Positions 17,130-25,653 of a stretch of 39,849 nt of DNA are shown here, piece after piece. The DNA is taken from positions 1-39,849 of the forward strand of contig NZ_LMUQ01000022.1 of assembly GCF_009765865.1 (NCBI RefSeq), read 5' to 3'. Made by a program: the position numbers and the translations under genes. The notes under the pieces were generated by a model. It ran no database searches. It saw only the letters and a program-made list of their open reading frames with translations, and was not told where the DNA came from. Source of the stretch: Acidisoma sp. L85 (GTDB taxonomy: Bacteria > Pseudomonadota > Alphaproteobacteria > Acetobacterales > Acetobacteraceae). Within the stretch, counting starts at the first letter, position 1; the number at the start of each line of letters is the position of its first letter.

Positions 17130-18611
17130 ATGGCTATTTCTCCAACGCAGAGTGCGATCGGGTCTGCCGAACATAGAGCGATTCTGGAATCGCAGGATGC
17201 AGGCTATGAGAAGGGCCTCGGCAATCGTCAGATCCAGATGATCGCCATCGGGGGCGCCATCGGCACTGGGCTGCTGATGGGCGCCGGAAAGCGAATGGGC
17301 CTTGCGGGGCCATCTCTTGCTCTCGTCTATGCGGTCTGCGGCATCTTCGCCTTTTTCATTCTGCGTGCGCTCGGTGAACTCGCCATGTATCGGCGTAGTT
17401 CCGGCAGTTTCGTCTCTTATGCGCGTGAGTTCCTTGGTGAGAAGGCTTCCTATGTTGCGGGCTGGCTCTACTTCCTGAACTGGGCAATGGCCGGCATCGT
17501 CGATATCACAGCCATCGCTCTCTACTTCAAGTTCTGGCCTATATTCGTAGATGTTCCCCAGTGGCTGTTGGCGTTGTTTGCCCTTGGTGTGATCTCGGTC
17601 ATGAATCTCACCAGCGTCAAGTATTTTGGCGAAATGGAGTTCTGGTTCTCTCTCATCAAGGTCGTGACGATTTCAGCGTTCCTGGTCGTCGGCGTGGTCA
17701 TCTTGCTACTTGGACTGCACGTCATGGGGCACCATCCCGGGCTGCATGTGATCGTACAAAACGGCGGCTTCTTTCCAAAGGGACTCGGGGGCACGCTTGC
17801 CATCGTGCAGGGCGTCGTCTTCGCTTACGCCGGAATAGAACTCATAGGAACCGCGGCGGGAGAGGCTAAGGATGCCGAGAAGATTATGCCTCGTGCCATC
17901 AACAGCGTTATTGCCCGGATCGCGTTGTTCTATGTGGGCTCCGTGGTCCTGCTCTCGCTGTTGCTGCCCTACACGGCCTATCACGCAGGCACCAGCCCAT
18001 TTGTGACAGTCTTCGCCTCCCTTCACGTCGCCTATATCGCGGGCATCATCAACTTCGTGGTGCTGACGGCGGCACTGTCCAGCCTTAATTCCGGGCTCTA
18101 TTCAACGGGACGCGTGTTGCGTTCGTTGGCTATGGGCGGCTCTGCGCCGCGCGCACTCAGCGTTATGAGCAAATCGGGTGTGCCCTATGGTGGCCTGCTC
18201 CTCACCATCTCGCTCTATCTGATCGGCGTGTTCCTCAACTTCGTGATTCCTTCGGAAGTCTTCGAGATGGCCATCAGCATTTCCGCCATCGGGATTGTCA
18301 GTACCTGGGGTTTCATCATCGTCTGCCAGATGAAACTCCGGCAGGCGATTCATCGTGGGGAGATTGCCCCGGTCAAATTCAAGATGCCCTTCGCCGCGGT
18401 CACCTCTTGGTTGACGCTGGCTTTTCTGGCGATCGTCTTCTACTTGATGATCTTCGCATCCGGGCAGTTCTATATCTTCATGATCGGCCTGCCGTTGCTT
18501 GCCGTCTTGCTGGTCGGCGGCTGGTATCTGACCCGGCGGAGCAAGGTTCATTCGGATATGCCGACGGTTATTCCCTCCATCCGCCTGACCGACGATTTTC
18601 TAAATCGATGA
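17130..18611 (+). CDS. ansP: Amino-acid permease of the APC family, L-asparagine permease (AnsP)-like
   Basis: 493 residues with twelve predicted membrane segments. The first-helix substrate motif is GNRQIQMIAIGGAIGTGLLM. Long stretches recall E. coli AnsP, such as SGSFVSYAREFLGEKA followed by YVAGWLYFLNWAM, GVVFAYAGIELIGTAAGEAKD and LTAALSSLNSGLYSTGRVLR. It imports an amino acid, probably asparagine or a close relative, by proton symport across the inner membrane. The exact substrate is inference because GabP, CycA and AnsP share this core. It appears to be a single-gene unit, and the respiratory operon begins about 210 bp downstream. Confidence 0.88.
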   Translation: MAISPTQSAIGSAEHRAILESQDAGYEKGLGNRQIQMIAIGGAIGTGLLMGAGKRMGLAGPSLALVYAVCGIFAFFILRALGELAMYRRSSGSFVSYAREFLGEKASYVAGWLYFLNWAMAGIVDITAIALYFKFWPIFVDVPQWLLALFALGVISVMNLTSVKYFGEMEFWFSLIKVVTISAFLVVGVVILLLGLHVMGHHPGLHVIVQNGGFFPKGLGGTLAIVQGVVFAYAGIELIGTAAGEAKDAEKIMPRAINSVIARIALFYVGSVVLLSLLLPYTAYHAGTSPFVTVFASLHVAYIAGIINFVVLTAALSSLNSGLYSTGRVLRSLAMGGSAPRALSVMSKSGVPYGGLLLTISLYLIGVFLNFVIPSEVFEMAISISAIGIVSTWGFIIVCQMKLRQAIHRGEIAPVKFKMPFAAVTSWLTLAFLAIVFYLMIFASGQFYIFMIGLPLLAVLLVGGWYLTRRSKVHSDMPTVIPSIRLTDDFLNR

Positions 18612-18820
18612 CCTGAGGGGAGCACTATCGAGCAGACTGGAGCCGCAAAGCGAAGCCAATTTGCCACTCGAAATGATTAAGGAAAGCAGGCATAGTTTCG
18701 CGAGACGTCACTCGTTTGTCCGCAAGTCCGGTTCGCGGCTGACTGGCTAGCCATCCCTTGACGAAGTCGAGGGGAACCGGAGGTCGGGAGGTAGCCGATG
18801 TGAATAGGAGTCTCGGCCAG

Positions 18821-19528
18821 ATGAGCCCCATGCGAAGATTGGCCGCGATTCTTGCGGGGGTCGTTTTCTCGTCCCATGCTGCGGCTGCCCAGACCGGTGA
18901 TCATCCTCCCGATACGATGGCTGCCCGCGTCCTCGGCTGCACATCCTGCCATGGTGCGCAAGGACGTGGCACAGACAATGATTATTTCCCGCGTCTTGCC
19001 GGCAAGCCGTCAGGTTACCTTTACAATCAGTTGGTAGCGTTCCGCGACGGGCGGCGCCGGTATCCGCCGATGAACTACCTTCTAGAGTTTCAGCCGGACT
19101 CGTTTCTCCGGTTGATCGCCGATTATTTCGCTGAGCAAAATCCCCCATTCCCGCCCCGGGCGACACCAGTCGTCAGCCCGGAACTCCTCGCCCTCGGCCG
19201 CGGCTTGACGGTAAACGGAGACGTCGCCAGGGGCATCCCCGCCTGCGCGTCTTGTCACAATCCTCGGCTGACCGGCATGCAGCCTGCGGTTCCCGGCTTG
19301 CTCGGCTTGCCTTCGGACTACATCAGCGCGCAGCTCGGTGCCTGGCGCTACGGCACGCGGACCTCCGCCGAGCCGGACTGCATGCAGATGGTCGCCAGTC
19401 ATCTGACCGAGACAGATGTGACAGCCTTGTCGGCTTGGCTTTCCTCGCTTCCTGTTCCCGTCAATGCGACGCAGGTTCCGCAGGGCAGTCTCGCGATGCC
19501 TTTGCCCTGCGGAAGCCAACCGAATTGA
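18821..19528 (+). CDS. Diheme c-type cytochrome (cytochrome c4-like)
   Basis: 235 residues from ATG 18821, with AGGAG at 18805-18809. A frame upstream to 18758 exists, but this start gives a proper signal peptide (MRRLAAILAGVVFSSHAAAA). Two haem c sites are visible, C40-TSCH and C142-ASCH, in two similar halves (GAQGRG... and NPRLTGMQPAVPGLLGLP), as in cytochrome c4. It is periplasmic. It is the first gene of an operon with a triheme cytochrome and a haem-copper oxidase, so it probably shuttles electrons to the oxidase. The next gene begins 11 nt after the stop. Confidence 0.88.
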   Translation: MSPMRRLAAILAGVVFSSHAAAAQTGDHPPDTMAARVLGCTSCHGAQGRGTDNDYFPRLAGKPSGYLYNQLVAFRDGRRRYPPMNYLLEFQPDSFLRLIADYFAEQNPPFPPRATPVVSPELLALGRGLTVNGDVARGIPACASCHNPRLTGMQPAVPGLLGLPSDYISAQLGAWRYGTRTSAEPDCMQMVASHLTETDVTALSAWLSSLPVPVNATQVPQGSLAMPLPCGSQPN

Positions 19529-19539
19529 GGAGGAAGGTT

Positions 19540-20811
19540 TTGCACAGGCGTTTGATACCGCGCTCCTGGAGACTCCCTCTGGTTTCGGGGCTTGCTCTGG
19601 CCATGTTGGTCTGCGGGCTGAAGCCGGTCTTGGCTCAGACTAATCAACCTAACATTGTGGCTGCGGGAGAGTATCTTGCGCGCGCGGGTGATTGCATGGC
19701 CTGCCACACAGCGCCAGGGGGAAAACTCCTCGCCGGCGGTCATGCCATGCCTACACCCTTCGGCACCCTGTACTCCACGAATATTACGCCCGACCCCGAT
19801 ACAGGCATCGGCCGCTGGTCGGCAGACGACTTCTACCGGACGATGCATGAAGGACGATCCCGGGACGGCGGCCTGCTTTACCCGGCCATGCCGTTCGGCT
19901 CCTATACCAAGGTTACGCGGGCAGATTCCGACGCGATCTTCGCCTATCTCAAGTCAGTGCCACCGGTGTCTTTGCCCAACAAAGAAAACGACCTGCAGTT
20001 CCCCTATAATAATCGCGCGCTCATCCTGGGATGGCGAACGCTGTTCTTCAATGAGGGCACCTACCGGCCGGATGATTCAAAGCCTGCGCAGTGGAACCGC
20101 GGCGCCTATCTCGTGGGTGGCTTGGGGCATTGTGCAATGTGCCATAGCGCCATCAACGCACTTGGCGGCAATTCGCAATCGCGCGCCTTCGAAGGCGGCT
20201 TGATCCCGATGCAGAATTGGTACGCGCCGTCATTGACGTCCAACAAGGAAGCGGGGCTTGGCAACTGGAGCCTGGCCGAGATTTCCGACTATCTGCGGGA
20301 TGGCATATCTCATCGCGGCGCCGTCTACGGTCCTATGGCGGAGGTCGTCTATGACAGCCTGCAGTATATGACGGACAAGGATACGCTTGCGATGGCCGTG
20401 TATCTGAAGAGCCTCGGCGAGGGCAGCCCTCCTCCCCCTGCCAGCTCGAAAGTATCCTCGGCGGAAAGCAGCCTTCTGATGATTTTGGGCGCGTCCGTGT
20501 ATGACAAGCAGTGCGCTGTCTGCCACGGGCCGGAAGGGCGTGGAATGCCGCCCCAATACCCCCCGCTCGCCAGCAACCAGTCGATCCAAATGGCGTCAGC
20601 GGTCAATCCGATTCGCATGGTGTTGAATGGCGGATTTCCGCCAGGCACCTTCGGGAACCTCAAGCCTTACGGCATGCCGCCTTTTGCTCAGGTCCTCTCG
20701 GATGACGAGGTCGCGGCGGTGGTTACCTATATCCGGACGTCCTGGGGCAATCTTGGAGCGCCAGTCTCCGCGCGTAACGCCAACGCCCTGCGTTCCGTTC
20801 CACTGAATTGA
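19540..20811 (+). CDS. Triheme c-type cytochrome (alcohol dehydrogenase cytochrome subunit-like)
   Basis: 423 residues from TTG 19540. GAGGAGG at 19527-19533 gives 6-nt spacing, and this start yields a signal peptide (RLPLVSGLALAMLVCGLKPVLAQ). The frame continues upstream only as a shadow of the previous gene. Three haem sites are C52-MACH, C198-AMCH and C325-AVCH. The layout matches the AdhB/gluconate-2-dehydrogenase cytochrome family, including PFGTLYSTNITPDPDTGIG and ALILGWRTLFF. Those subunits take electrons from a quinoprotein or flavoprotein partner, but no dehydrogenase is encoded here. That makes transfer to the oxidase encoded downstream the likely job. Confidence 0.9.
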   Translation: MHRRLIPRSWRLPLVSGLALAMLVCGLKPVLAQTNQPNIVAAGEYLARAGDCMACHTAPGGKLLAGGHAMPTPFGTLYSTNITPDPDTGIGRWSADDFYRTMHEGRSRDGGLLYPAMPFGSYTKVTRADSDAIFAYLKSVPPVSLPNKENDLQFPYNNRALILGWRTLFFNEGTYRPDDSKPAQWNRGAYLVGGLGHCAMCHSAINALGGNSQSRAFEGGLIPMQNWYAPSLTSNKEAGLGNWSLAEISDYLRDGISHRGAVYGPMAEVVYDSLQYMTDKDTLAMAVYLKSLGEGSPPPPASSKVSSAESSLLMILGASVYDKQCAVCHGPEGRGMPPQYPPLASNQSIQMASAVNPIRMVLNGGFPPGTFGNLKPYGMPPFAQVLSDDEVAAVVTYIRTSWGNLGAPVSARNANALRSVPLN

Positions 20812-20819
20812 GGACGCCC

Positions 20820-21002
20820 ATGATCAACTCCGAACCCAAAGAGCTGGGCCTCCCCGATTCAACGGACGAAGCGGTCGACGGCATTCTGCGTTCTGGAATG
20901 CCCGGCGCGGTCGTTCTCGCCGGCCTCGCAACAGCTGTCGTCGTGGGCATATGGCTCGCCTTCTACTTTCTCGTCTTTCTCGCAAGAAGCGCGGGACCGT
21001 GA
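20820..21002 (+). CDS. Small single-pass membrane protein, probable oxidase accessory subunit (IIa-like)
   Basis: 60 residues from ATG 20820, with an acidic N-terminal half (EPKELGLPDSTDEAVDGIL) and one membrane helix (VVLAGLATAVVVGIWLAFYF). It lies between the triheme cytochrome and subunit II, starts 8 nt after the previous stop, and its own stop overlaps the GTG start of subunit II (GTGA). Position and topology resemble the small subunit IIa of ba3-type oxidases, which is shorter. The assignment rests mainly on context. Confidence 0.6.
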   Translation: MINSEPKELGLPDSTDEAVDGILRSGMPGAVVLAGLATAVVVGIWLAFYFLVFLARSAGP

Positions 21003-21568
21003 CGTTGCCCCCTGCTGGCAAGAACTCCGCCGAGCATGTCGCGGCTGGCGCTGAACGCCGGTGGGCGACAGTTTCGCTTGTCATCCTCCTCCTGCTGGTG
21101 GTCATGGCGGCCATCGCCGGGGCACATCAGGCGATCATGCCGCAAGCAAAGGTGGAAACGGTTGATCCGCGAAGCCTGCATATAAGCGGCGAATTCACCG
21201 AGGGTAATCTTGGAAGCGCGTTGCAACCGGATGGTTCGGTGATGGTGAGGGCCATAGGCCAGCAGTATTCATTCACGCCTCAGTGCATCCTGGTTCCGAA
21301 GGACACACCCGTCACCATCCGGGCAACCAGCGCGGACGTCGTCCATGGCTTTCTAATTGAAAACAGCAACGTCAACCTCATGCTGGTCCCCGGTTACATC
21401 TCCACGGCCTCCACGCGTTTCTCAAGGACGGCCAACCTTACCATGCCCTGCCACGAGTTCTGCGGTGTGGGCCATGAAGGAATGTGGGGCAGGATTCAGG
21501 TGATCGACAAGGCAGCCTTCTTGAAACTGGCGGCGAACCAGCGGAGATTGAGCTGTGTTGCACAATAA
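20999..21568 (+). CDS. Cytochrome c oxidase subunit II, ba3-type (CuA-binding)
   Basis: 189 residues from GTG 20999, which overlaps the stop of the previous gene. An ATG at 20951 in the same frame would lie inside that gene and is less likely. One N-terminal helix (VSLVILLLLVVMAAIAGA) is followed by a periplasmic cupredoxin domain. CuA ligands are complete: H116 (DVVHGF), C151, C155, H159 and M162 in CHEFCGVGHEGMWG. It accepts electrons from cytochrome c and passes them to subunit I. The single helix is typical of B-family (ba3) oxidases. The start of subunit I lies within its last codons. Confidence 0.9.
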   Translation: MTLPPAGKNSAEHVAAGAERRWATVSLVILLLLVVMAAIAGAHQAIMPQAKVETVDPRSLHISGEFTEGNLGSALQPDGSVMVRAIGQQYSFTPQCILVPKDTPVTIRATSADVVHGFLIENSNVNLMLVPGYISTASTRFSRTANLTMPCHEFCGVGHEGMWGRIQVIDKAAFLKLAANQRRLSCVAQ

Positions 21569-23180
21569 GCGGCTCATCCTCGCACATTTCTGGCTGGCCT
21601 TCGGCGGTTTCGGCTTCGCTCTGCTCCTCGGCGAGTGGCAGATGTATATCCGCAGTCCGCTGCATGCATGGATTGGTGACCCGGAACTTTACTATCGCTC
21701 GGTGACGGCGCACGGCACCACCATGGCCTATGTCTTCCCGACACTTGTCGCCATGGCTTTCGGCTATGCGGTCGCGGAAGCCTCTCTGGGAAGACCGCTT
21801 ATTGGCCGGCGGTGGGCTTGGGTAGGTCTCGCGCTAGTCGCTATCGGGACGGTGACAGCGATTGTTCCCGTCTCTCTCGGCGTCGACTCTGTGCTTTACA
21901 CCTTCTATCCACCCATGGTCGGCAATCCGCTTTATTATATCGGCCTCGTCCTCGTTGTGGTCGGCTCGTGGGTTTGGGTCGTCCTGATGTCGGTTAATCT
22001 CTACATGTGGAAACGGGCGAACAAGGGCGTTCCAGTGCCTTTGGCAATGTTTGCCACTGTCGCTGGCTCCCTTCTATGGGGCTGGACAGCGGTCGGGGCT
22101 GCCCTCGAATTGCTGTTCCAGATCATACCGTCGGCACTGGGCCTGACGAACACCATCGACGCTGGCCTTTCCCGCGTGCTGTTTTCCTGGACACTTCATG
22201 CCATCGTCTACTTCTGGCTGATGCCTGCCTATATCGCCTACTACACCATCATCCCGCGAGCGATCGGCGGTCGCCTGTTCAGTGACCCTATGGCTCGCCT
22301 GTCCTTCGCAATGTTCCTAGTCGTGGCGATGCCCATCGGGGTTCACCATCTCTTTGCCGATCCGGAAGTCGGCGCCGGCTTCAAGTTCCTGCATTCAGTC
22401 TTCACAGCACTCGTTGCCCTGCCGACCTTGCTCACCGTGTTCACAATCTGTGCATCGGTCGAAATCGCGGCGCGTCTGCGCGGGGGCCGTGGCGTGTTCG
22501 GATGGATGAAGGTTCTCCCCTGGCAAAATCCGATGATGCTGGCGCTGGCGTTTTCCTTCGTCATGCTCGGCTTCGGAGGCGCTGGCGGCCTCATCAACAT
22601 GAGTTATCAGCTCAACGCCAGCATTCACAACACGCAGTGGGTGACGGGGCATTTCCACCTGATTTTCGGTGGCGCAATAGTCATCATGTATTTTGCGATT
22701 GCCTATGACATCTGGCCGCACCTGACGGGACGCGCCCTCAACAGCTACCGTCTCATGCGGATTCAACTGTGGATTTGGTTCGTTGGCATGATGGTGCTGA
22801 CGATCCCCTGGCATTTCGTGGGCATTCTCGGAATGCCGCGGCGCATGGCTTTCTATGACTACACAAACCCTGCCTTGGCCTCTCAGGCGGATTCGGTGAT
22901 CATGTCGGTTCTCGGAGGCGCCATCCTCGTGGTGTCCGGCGCGATATTTCTGACCGTGCTCGTCCGGGGCCATCGGGCGTTGCGCGTGGAACCTGGTGAA
23001 TACCGGTTCAGCGTTGCGGTTCATCAGCCACGAACGATGCCTGCCGCGCTCAACGGCCTGGGTCTCTGGTTCGGACTGATGCTGGCGCTGACCATCGTCA
23101 ATTATGGGTTCCCGATCGCTCACCTCATGTCACTCCCGAGCACGTCGGTCCCCGTCATTCACATCGATGCCGCGAGATGA
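21555..23180 (+). CDS. Haem-copper oxidase subunit I, ba3-type
   Basis: 541 residues from GTG 21555 (GGAG 8 nt upstream), overlapping the end of subunit II by 14 nt. Key ligands are present. H53 (TAHGTTMAY) binds the low-spin haem. H215 and Y219 in WTLHAIVYFW are the CuB histidine and cross-linked tyrosine. H264 and H265 (GVHHLFAD) bind CuB. H366 and H368 (TGHFHLIFGG) bind the high-spin and low-spin haems. The HxxxY spacing and the absence of the A-family glutamate motif place it with B-family oxidases, which reduce oxygen with high affinity and pump protons through one channel. The next gene starts at an ATGA overlap. Confidence 0.92.
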   Translation: MLHNKRLILAHFWLAFGGFGFALLLGEWQMYIRSPLHAWIGDPELYYRSVTAHGTTMAYVFPTLVAMAFGYAVAEASLGRPLIGRRWAWVGLALVAIGTVTAIVPVSLGVDSVLYTFYPPMVGNPLYYIGLVLVVVGSWVWVVLMSVNLYMWKRANKGVPVPLAMFATVAGSLLWGWTAVGAALELLFQIIPSALGLTNTIDAGLSRVLFSWTLHAIVYFWLMPAYIAYYTIIPRAIGGRLFSDPMARLSFAMFLVVAMPIGVHHLFADPEVGAGFKFLHSVFTALVALPTLLTVFTICASVEIAARLRGGRGVFGWMKVLPWQNPMMLALAFSFVMLGFGGAGGLINMSYQLNASIHNTQWVTGHFHLIFGGAIVIMYFAIAYDIWPHLTGRALNSYRLMRIQLWIWFVGMMVLTIPWHFVGILGMPRRMAFYDYTNPALASQADSVIMSVLGGAILVVSGAIFLTVLVRGHRALRVEPGEYRFSVAVHQPRTMPAALNGLGLWFGLMLALTIVNYGFPIAHLMSLPSTSVPVIHIDAAR

Positions 23181-23971
23181 GCGAACCTCGTCTCCTGTCA
23201 TTCCGCAACCCGTGGCTGACGGGATCGATCGCCCTGACGGTTCTGATTGCCGTTTCATCAGCGGCGATCGGCTTCATTTGGCTGCCGTCTCTCCAACCGG
23301 ACGCGCGCAATCCGAGCCTCTGGTACGCGATTTGTACGGCGGCCGGCTTGGTTCGCGCGATCCCGGACGAGGGCATTCCGGTGGCAGCGGCGTACAAGAC
23401 CACGGACGTGATCGTGACACCACGCATGCTGCATGGGGCAAGTGGTATGTCGATCGGCTTGGGAGCCACCTTGGCGTTGCGCTGCACAATGTGCCACGGC
23501 GCCCGGGGCCTCAGCGAGGCCGACTCACCTAATCTTGCCGGACAATACGCCCAGGTCATCTACAAGGAACTTCAAGACTATAAGTCCGGGGCACGAACAA
23601 ATGCGGTCATGAGCCCCCGGGTGACAAATCTGTCGGATCAGGATATCCGGGATCTCGCAGCCTACTACGCTTATCTTCCCCGCCTGCCGCCCTACCATCC
23701 TCCGACCTCCGGGCCGCCCCCAAAGATCGTCGCCAGTGGCGCACCGATGCGCAACATCGCTCCCTGCGCGGCGTGCCACGGCACATTGGCCTACAAGGTC
23801 GGGAGTGCCTGGTTGGAAGGGCAGTCTCCCGTCTATCTCCAGCGCCAGCTCGCGGCATTTGCCGAGGGCAAGCGCCATAACGACATCAGCGAGCAGATGC
23901 GCAACGTCGCGCGCAACATGACCCCCTCGGAGATGGAGGAGGCTGCGCAATGGTACTCCAGCCAACCCTGA
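23177..23971 (+). CDS. Membrane-anchored diheme c-type cytochrome
   Basis: 264 residues from ATG 23177, overlapping the stop of oxidase subunit I. An N-terminal helix (TGSIALTVLIAVSSAAIGFIW) without a clear cleavage site probably anchors it. Two haem c sites follow, C103-TMCH (GARGLSEADSPNLAGQYAQV) and C197-AACH, in tandem cytochrome domains like the first gene of the operon. It may be the direct electron donor to the CuA site. It is the last gene of the operon. Two short GC-rich inverted repeats follow at 24060-24085 but have no T-run. Confidence 0.88.
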   Translation: MSEPRLLSFRNPWLTGSIALTVLIAVSSAAIGFIWLPSLQPDARNPSLWYAICTAAGLVRAIPDEGIPVAAAYKTTDVIVTPRMLHGASGMSIGLGATLALRCTMCHGARGLSEADSPNLAGQYAQVIYKELQDYKSGARTNAVMSPRVTNLSDQDIRDLAAYYAYLPRLPPYHPPTSGPPPKIVASGAPMRNIAPCAACHGTLAYKVGSAWLEGQSPVYLQRQLAAFAEGKRHNDISEQMRNVARNMTPSEMEEAAQWYSSQP

Positions 23972-24091
23972 TTGGCCGCATCAGCTTGTAGCAGTTACCA
24001 AGGCCGCCATGCAGTTCGCCCAGGAACAGGGTAGGGGTGTCACAGCATTTTAGGATGAAGGCACCGTGTCGTGCCCCGTGTCGATGGGGCT

Positions 24092-24715
24092 CTATCCGAC
24101 GAGGCTAATTTTGAAGGTATCAAGTGCGTCTGCCAATTCATCTTGAAAGGTGACGAGTGAACCTCGGTCTGTGAGCTTTAACACCCCGATGCCACGGTCT
24201 TCGTAAACGCAGAGGCAAGGGTCCTGGATGAACCTTGACGGATAGAGGATGCCATCAACTCCGTCGGGGTGAGCGTGGAACGCACTGGACCACAGTCGAC
24301 CGAGTTGCTGGTGGCGAGCTCTCACCGCGTCAGAGGGCATGCGCATCCCGACCGGCCCCGTGCTGGTCAGGTCCACGACCGTCAGAGGGCGTGTTAATTC
24401 CACCCGTGCGCATGTCCATGTCGTTAGTGCGCTTCGTGACAGCGGCCAATCCCCAGCTTGGCCATTGGCTTGGTCACGCAGCAGCGTTTCGACGAAACAA
24501 CATCGGAAGGACGAGCCGAGATAAAGCGGATTGAAGCGCGCCGCTCCACCCTGATCGAGTTCTGCATCAGCGAAACGACTCTTCGACCCGGGACCCCACC
24601 CGAGCGCATCGGGATGACGTGCCAAGACAAATCGCAGCCAAGGCTTGTCAGGTAAGATTTCCGTTGTGACGAGTTGAAGATCAGCTGGAGGCCGGTCACG
24701 CTTTGCGATCCTCAT
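24092..24715 (-). CDS. RES-domain toxin (NAD+-degrading type)
   Basis: 207 residues with a RES domain. Candidate active-site residues follow the family pattern: R47 (SRFAD), Y65 (NPLYLG), E76 (CFVETLL) and S160 (ILYPSRF). RES toxins such as MbcT degrade NAD+ and are neutralised by the antitoxin encoded just before them. The ATG overlaps the stop of that antitoxin gene (24712-24715, ATGA), the standard order for RES-Xre modules. The full set of polar residues suggests the toxin is active. It converges with the respiratory operon. Confidence 0.88.
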   Translation of the reverse strand: MRIAKRDRPPADLQLVTTEILPDKPWLRFVLARHPDALGWGPGSKSRFADAELDQGGAARFNPLYLGSSFRCCFVETLLRDQANGQAGDWPLSRSALTTWTCARVELTRPLTVVDLTSTGPVGMRMPSDAVRARHQQLGRLWSSAFHAHPDGVDGILYPSRFIQDPCLCVYEDRGIGVLKLTDRGSLVTFQDELADALDTFKISLVG

Positions 24716-25338
24716 GCGGCCGGAGCAAAGCCCTGGCTACGAGCAAGCCTCACCGCCTCGGCTTCCCGAACTGGATCTCGCGCTAGATCAAGCCCCGTCA
24801 CTCCATCAAGCTCCGGATGCCGCTGCAGCAGAAAGCGATATACCGCCCAAGCGTCACCCAGCTCCTGGATGAGTACGGGCATGATCTTCAGCATGTGACC
24901 GTCACTATCCACCTGCCAAGCTGGATAGCGAACCCCCCTTCGAGCTCCCTCCAATCCCAGTAGACGACCATCATGTCTCATTGTGTTGACAGTTTCTCGG
25001 GTGATCCCTAGCCGCCGCGCCATGCGGTCGGAATTTAGCATCTCGGGATCGTCGAATAGCGTGCCGATAAGAACATCACCGCGAGCCGCCGCACGACCCA
25101 TTGCAGCGGCAAGTCGCTGCTCCGGCGTCGTCGGCGGAGCCTCGCGGACCGAGACCACTTTTCCGCGTACCACAGTAAGATTAAGCGTCACATCACGATC
25201 GTCGGCGATCAATTTGTTGAGCTGCGACAACACTTGCTTGGCCACGGACAGCTCCATCCCTCGCGGCACTGAGAGCCGCGCGGACGAGGCCTTAAGTCCA
25301 ACGCGGCGAGTTGACCCAATGCTTTTGATGACCGACAT
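24712..25338 (-). CDS. Antitoxin of the Xre/MbcA/ParS type
   Basis: 208 residues from ATG 25338 (a TTG two codons earlier is possible). The middle holds a helix-turn-helix-like stretch (DRMARRLGITRETVNTMRHD, about residues 106-125). The C-terminal part (FLLQRHPELDGVTGLDLARD) matches the toxin-binding domain that plugs the RES active site. The N-terminal 90 residues (LNKLIADDRDVTLNLTVVRG) are an extra region that I do not recognise. It would repress its own promoter and neutralise the RES toxin. No clean dyad was found immediately upstream. Confidence 0.8.
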   Translation of the reverse strand: MSVIKSIGSTRRVGLKASSARLSVPRGMELSVAKQVLSQLNKLIADDRDVTLNLTVVRGKVVSVREAPPTTPEQRLAAAMGRAAARGDVLIGTLFDDPEMLNSDRMARRLGITRETVNTMRHDGRLLGLEGARRGVRYPAWQVDSDGHMLKIMPVLIQELGDAWAVYRFLLQRHPELDGVTGLDLARDPVREAEAVRLARSQGFAPAA

Positions 25339-25502
25339 GCCCAAGGGTAGCCCAATATGGCACCATCCGTCAAGTTCGTCAGATTGATGGACGTGGTAGG
25401 GGTGAGTAATTCAGCTCCTCTGCAAGCTCCCGGAAGGCGAGCTACAGGGACAGGACGACAATCGGAAGCCCACTACCGAGGAACTCGGCTAGCTAGGAGA
25501 TG

Positions 25503-25653
25503 GTTAGGTGATCAGCCTCAAGCAGTTGCTTGATTACCCGGAAGTGCGCCGATCGGTCGAGGGCTACCTCAGACGACGCTATGCGTTCGAATCACCGAGA
25601 TATCAATGACATAGTCAAAAAACTCCAGGAGCTCGTCACCGATTCGCAGCTAT
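25503..25653 (+). pseudogene. Remnant of an unidentified small gene
   Basis: A GTG at 25508 opens a 34-codon frame (starting ISLKQLLDYPEVRRSVEGYL) that stops at about 25612. In another frame the sequence goes straight on as RDINDIVKKLQELVTDSQL and stops at about 25653. Both pieces are charged and helical with a consistent composition, which suggests one gene split by a frameshift near 25595. I cannot name its family. It lies just outside the toxin-antitoxin module. Confidence 0.3.

Noticed and set aside
25580-25605. GTTCGAATC resembling a tRNA T-loop
   Set aside because: No matching acceptor stem or cloverleaf in the flanking 80 bases.
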